Both the position numbers and the translations under genes were made by a program. Source: Clostridia bacterium (GTDB taxonomy: Bacteria > Bacillota > Clostridia > Oscillospirales > QAMX01). From it: a stretch of DNA of 5,809 nt. The stretch is from assembly GCA_017547975.1 (NCBI GenBank), contig JAFYNU010000330.1, positions 1 through 5,809 of the forward strand, given 5' to 3'. Below the pieces are notes generated by a model. It did no database searches, was not told where the DNA came from, and saw nothing but the letters and a program-made list of their open reading frames with translations. Numbering within the stretch: the stretch's first letter is position 1; every line of letters starts with the position of its first letter. Shown piece by piece: positions 5,505-5,809 of the stretch.

Positions 5505-5809
5505 CCATTCAATCAGCACAACGGCGTTGTTTTCGATCTTGTCAGCATTTGCCGCCCAGGAAAGAAGTCTTTCCTGATCCAGCACGTAGTAGCGGGCATC
5601 GGTCAGGTCAACCCCCTCCAGGGTCAGGGGTTGATCGGTACCGGTGAGATTTGCCACCAGCAGGGCATTCTGCCTTCCGTCGGAAGCTCCCAGCACATAG
5701 AGCCTTGCGTTGTCGCATTCGGTCGCCACCTGATTCCCCAGACGGTAAAGCCGGTTGATGGGTTCGTCCTTCAAAATCTCGGCTGCCGCCTCCGCCTGGG
5801 CGTGCCCCA
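5502..5809 (-). CDS. C-terminal part of a probable glycoside hydrolase (5' end outside window)
   Basis: The frame is open from the right edge of the window to TAA at 5502-5504 and gives 101 complete residues. An apparent start at 5774 is a TTG without a ribosome binding site, and the frame stays open to the edge, so the gene begins outside. The visible part begins GHAQAEAAAEILK, has a short helical stretch (INRLYRLGNQV) and then alternating hydrophobic strands such as LYVLGASDG, NALLVANLTG, YYVLDQERLL and NAVVLIEW. This looks like a C-terminal all-beta domain of the kind that ends many clan GH-A glycosidases, where a protein often closes with residues like VVLIEW. I rate it as probably a glycosidase from this pattern and the neighbourhood; catalytic residues are not in the window and no family number can be given. 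It is followed 10 nt later by the isomerase gene, in the same operon. Confidence 0.7.
   Translation of the reverse strand, partial: GHAQAEAAAEILKDEPINRLYRLGNQVATECDNARLYVLGASDGRQNALLVANLTGTDQPLTLEGVDLTDARYYVLDQERLLSWAANADKIENNAVVLIEW

Noticed and set aside
4670..5647. A 325-codon open frame on the plus strand, antisense to the isomerase and the partial gene.
   Set aside because: Same GC-driven antisense artefact; it crosses a gene boundary on the other strand and has no family signature.
1..5809. Search by eye for tRNA, rRNA, CRISPR arrays, insertion sequences, attachment sites and tandem repeats.
   Set aside because: None found; the inverted repeats present are explained by terminators or by the structured leader.

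Overview
The window reads like a carbohydrate-use region of a fairly GC-rich member of the Firmicutes, most plausibly a gut-associated clostridium of the Oscillospirales type. This assignment is inference. It rests on strong AGGAGG-type ribosome binding sites, near-consensus sigma-A promoters (TTGACA, 17 bp, TATGAT), short intrinsic terminators and a gene set aimed at fucosylated or otherwise decorated glycans. No rRNA, tRNA, CRISPR array, insertion sequence or phage gene was seen.

Layout from left to right. (1) The 3' part of a Gfo/Idh/MocA-type oxidoreductase runs rightward to 631. (2) A perfect 14-bp hairpin at 642-674 is shared as a terminator with a convergent 78-residue small protein gene (681-917, minus). 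(3) That small gene has its own near-consensus promoter at 1067-1095. Its leader of about 140 nt holds a long hairpin directly followed by seven U residues (967-1038), which looks like either a free-standing small RNA of about 90 nt or a transcription attenuator. (4) A terminator at 1153-1181 ends a leftward two-gene operon: an alpha/beta hydrolase (2678-3646) followed 12 nt later by a GH29 alpha-L-fucosidase (1190-2665). (5) At 3682-3776 two near-consensus promoters diverge, one for the hydrolase-fucosidase operon and one for a rightward gene (3829-4566). That gene encodes an unrecognised multi-pass membrane protein with two cysteine clusters. (6) A hairpin at 4574-4600 separates it from a second leftward operon that enters from the right edge: the end of a protein that is probably a glycoside hydrolase (5502-5809, partial), then a sugar-phosphate isomerase/epimerase-type TIM barrel (4637-5491).

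How the genes may work together. GH29 enzymes release L-fucose from glycans, the hydrolase may remove an ester group, and TIM-barrel isomerases and Gfo/Idh/MocA oxidoreductases commonly process the resulting sugars. This is a contextual inference, since no transporter, regulator or fucose kinase/aldolase is visible. In both leftward gene pairs the upstream stop codon lies inside the downstream ribosome binding site (TAGGAGG and TAAGGGG), which suggests coupled translation. The least explained parts are the structured leader of the 78-residue gene and the cysteine-rich membrane protein.
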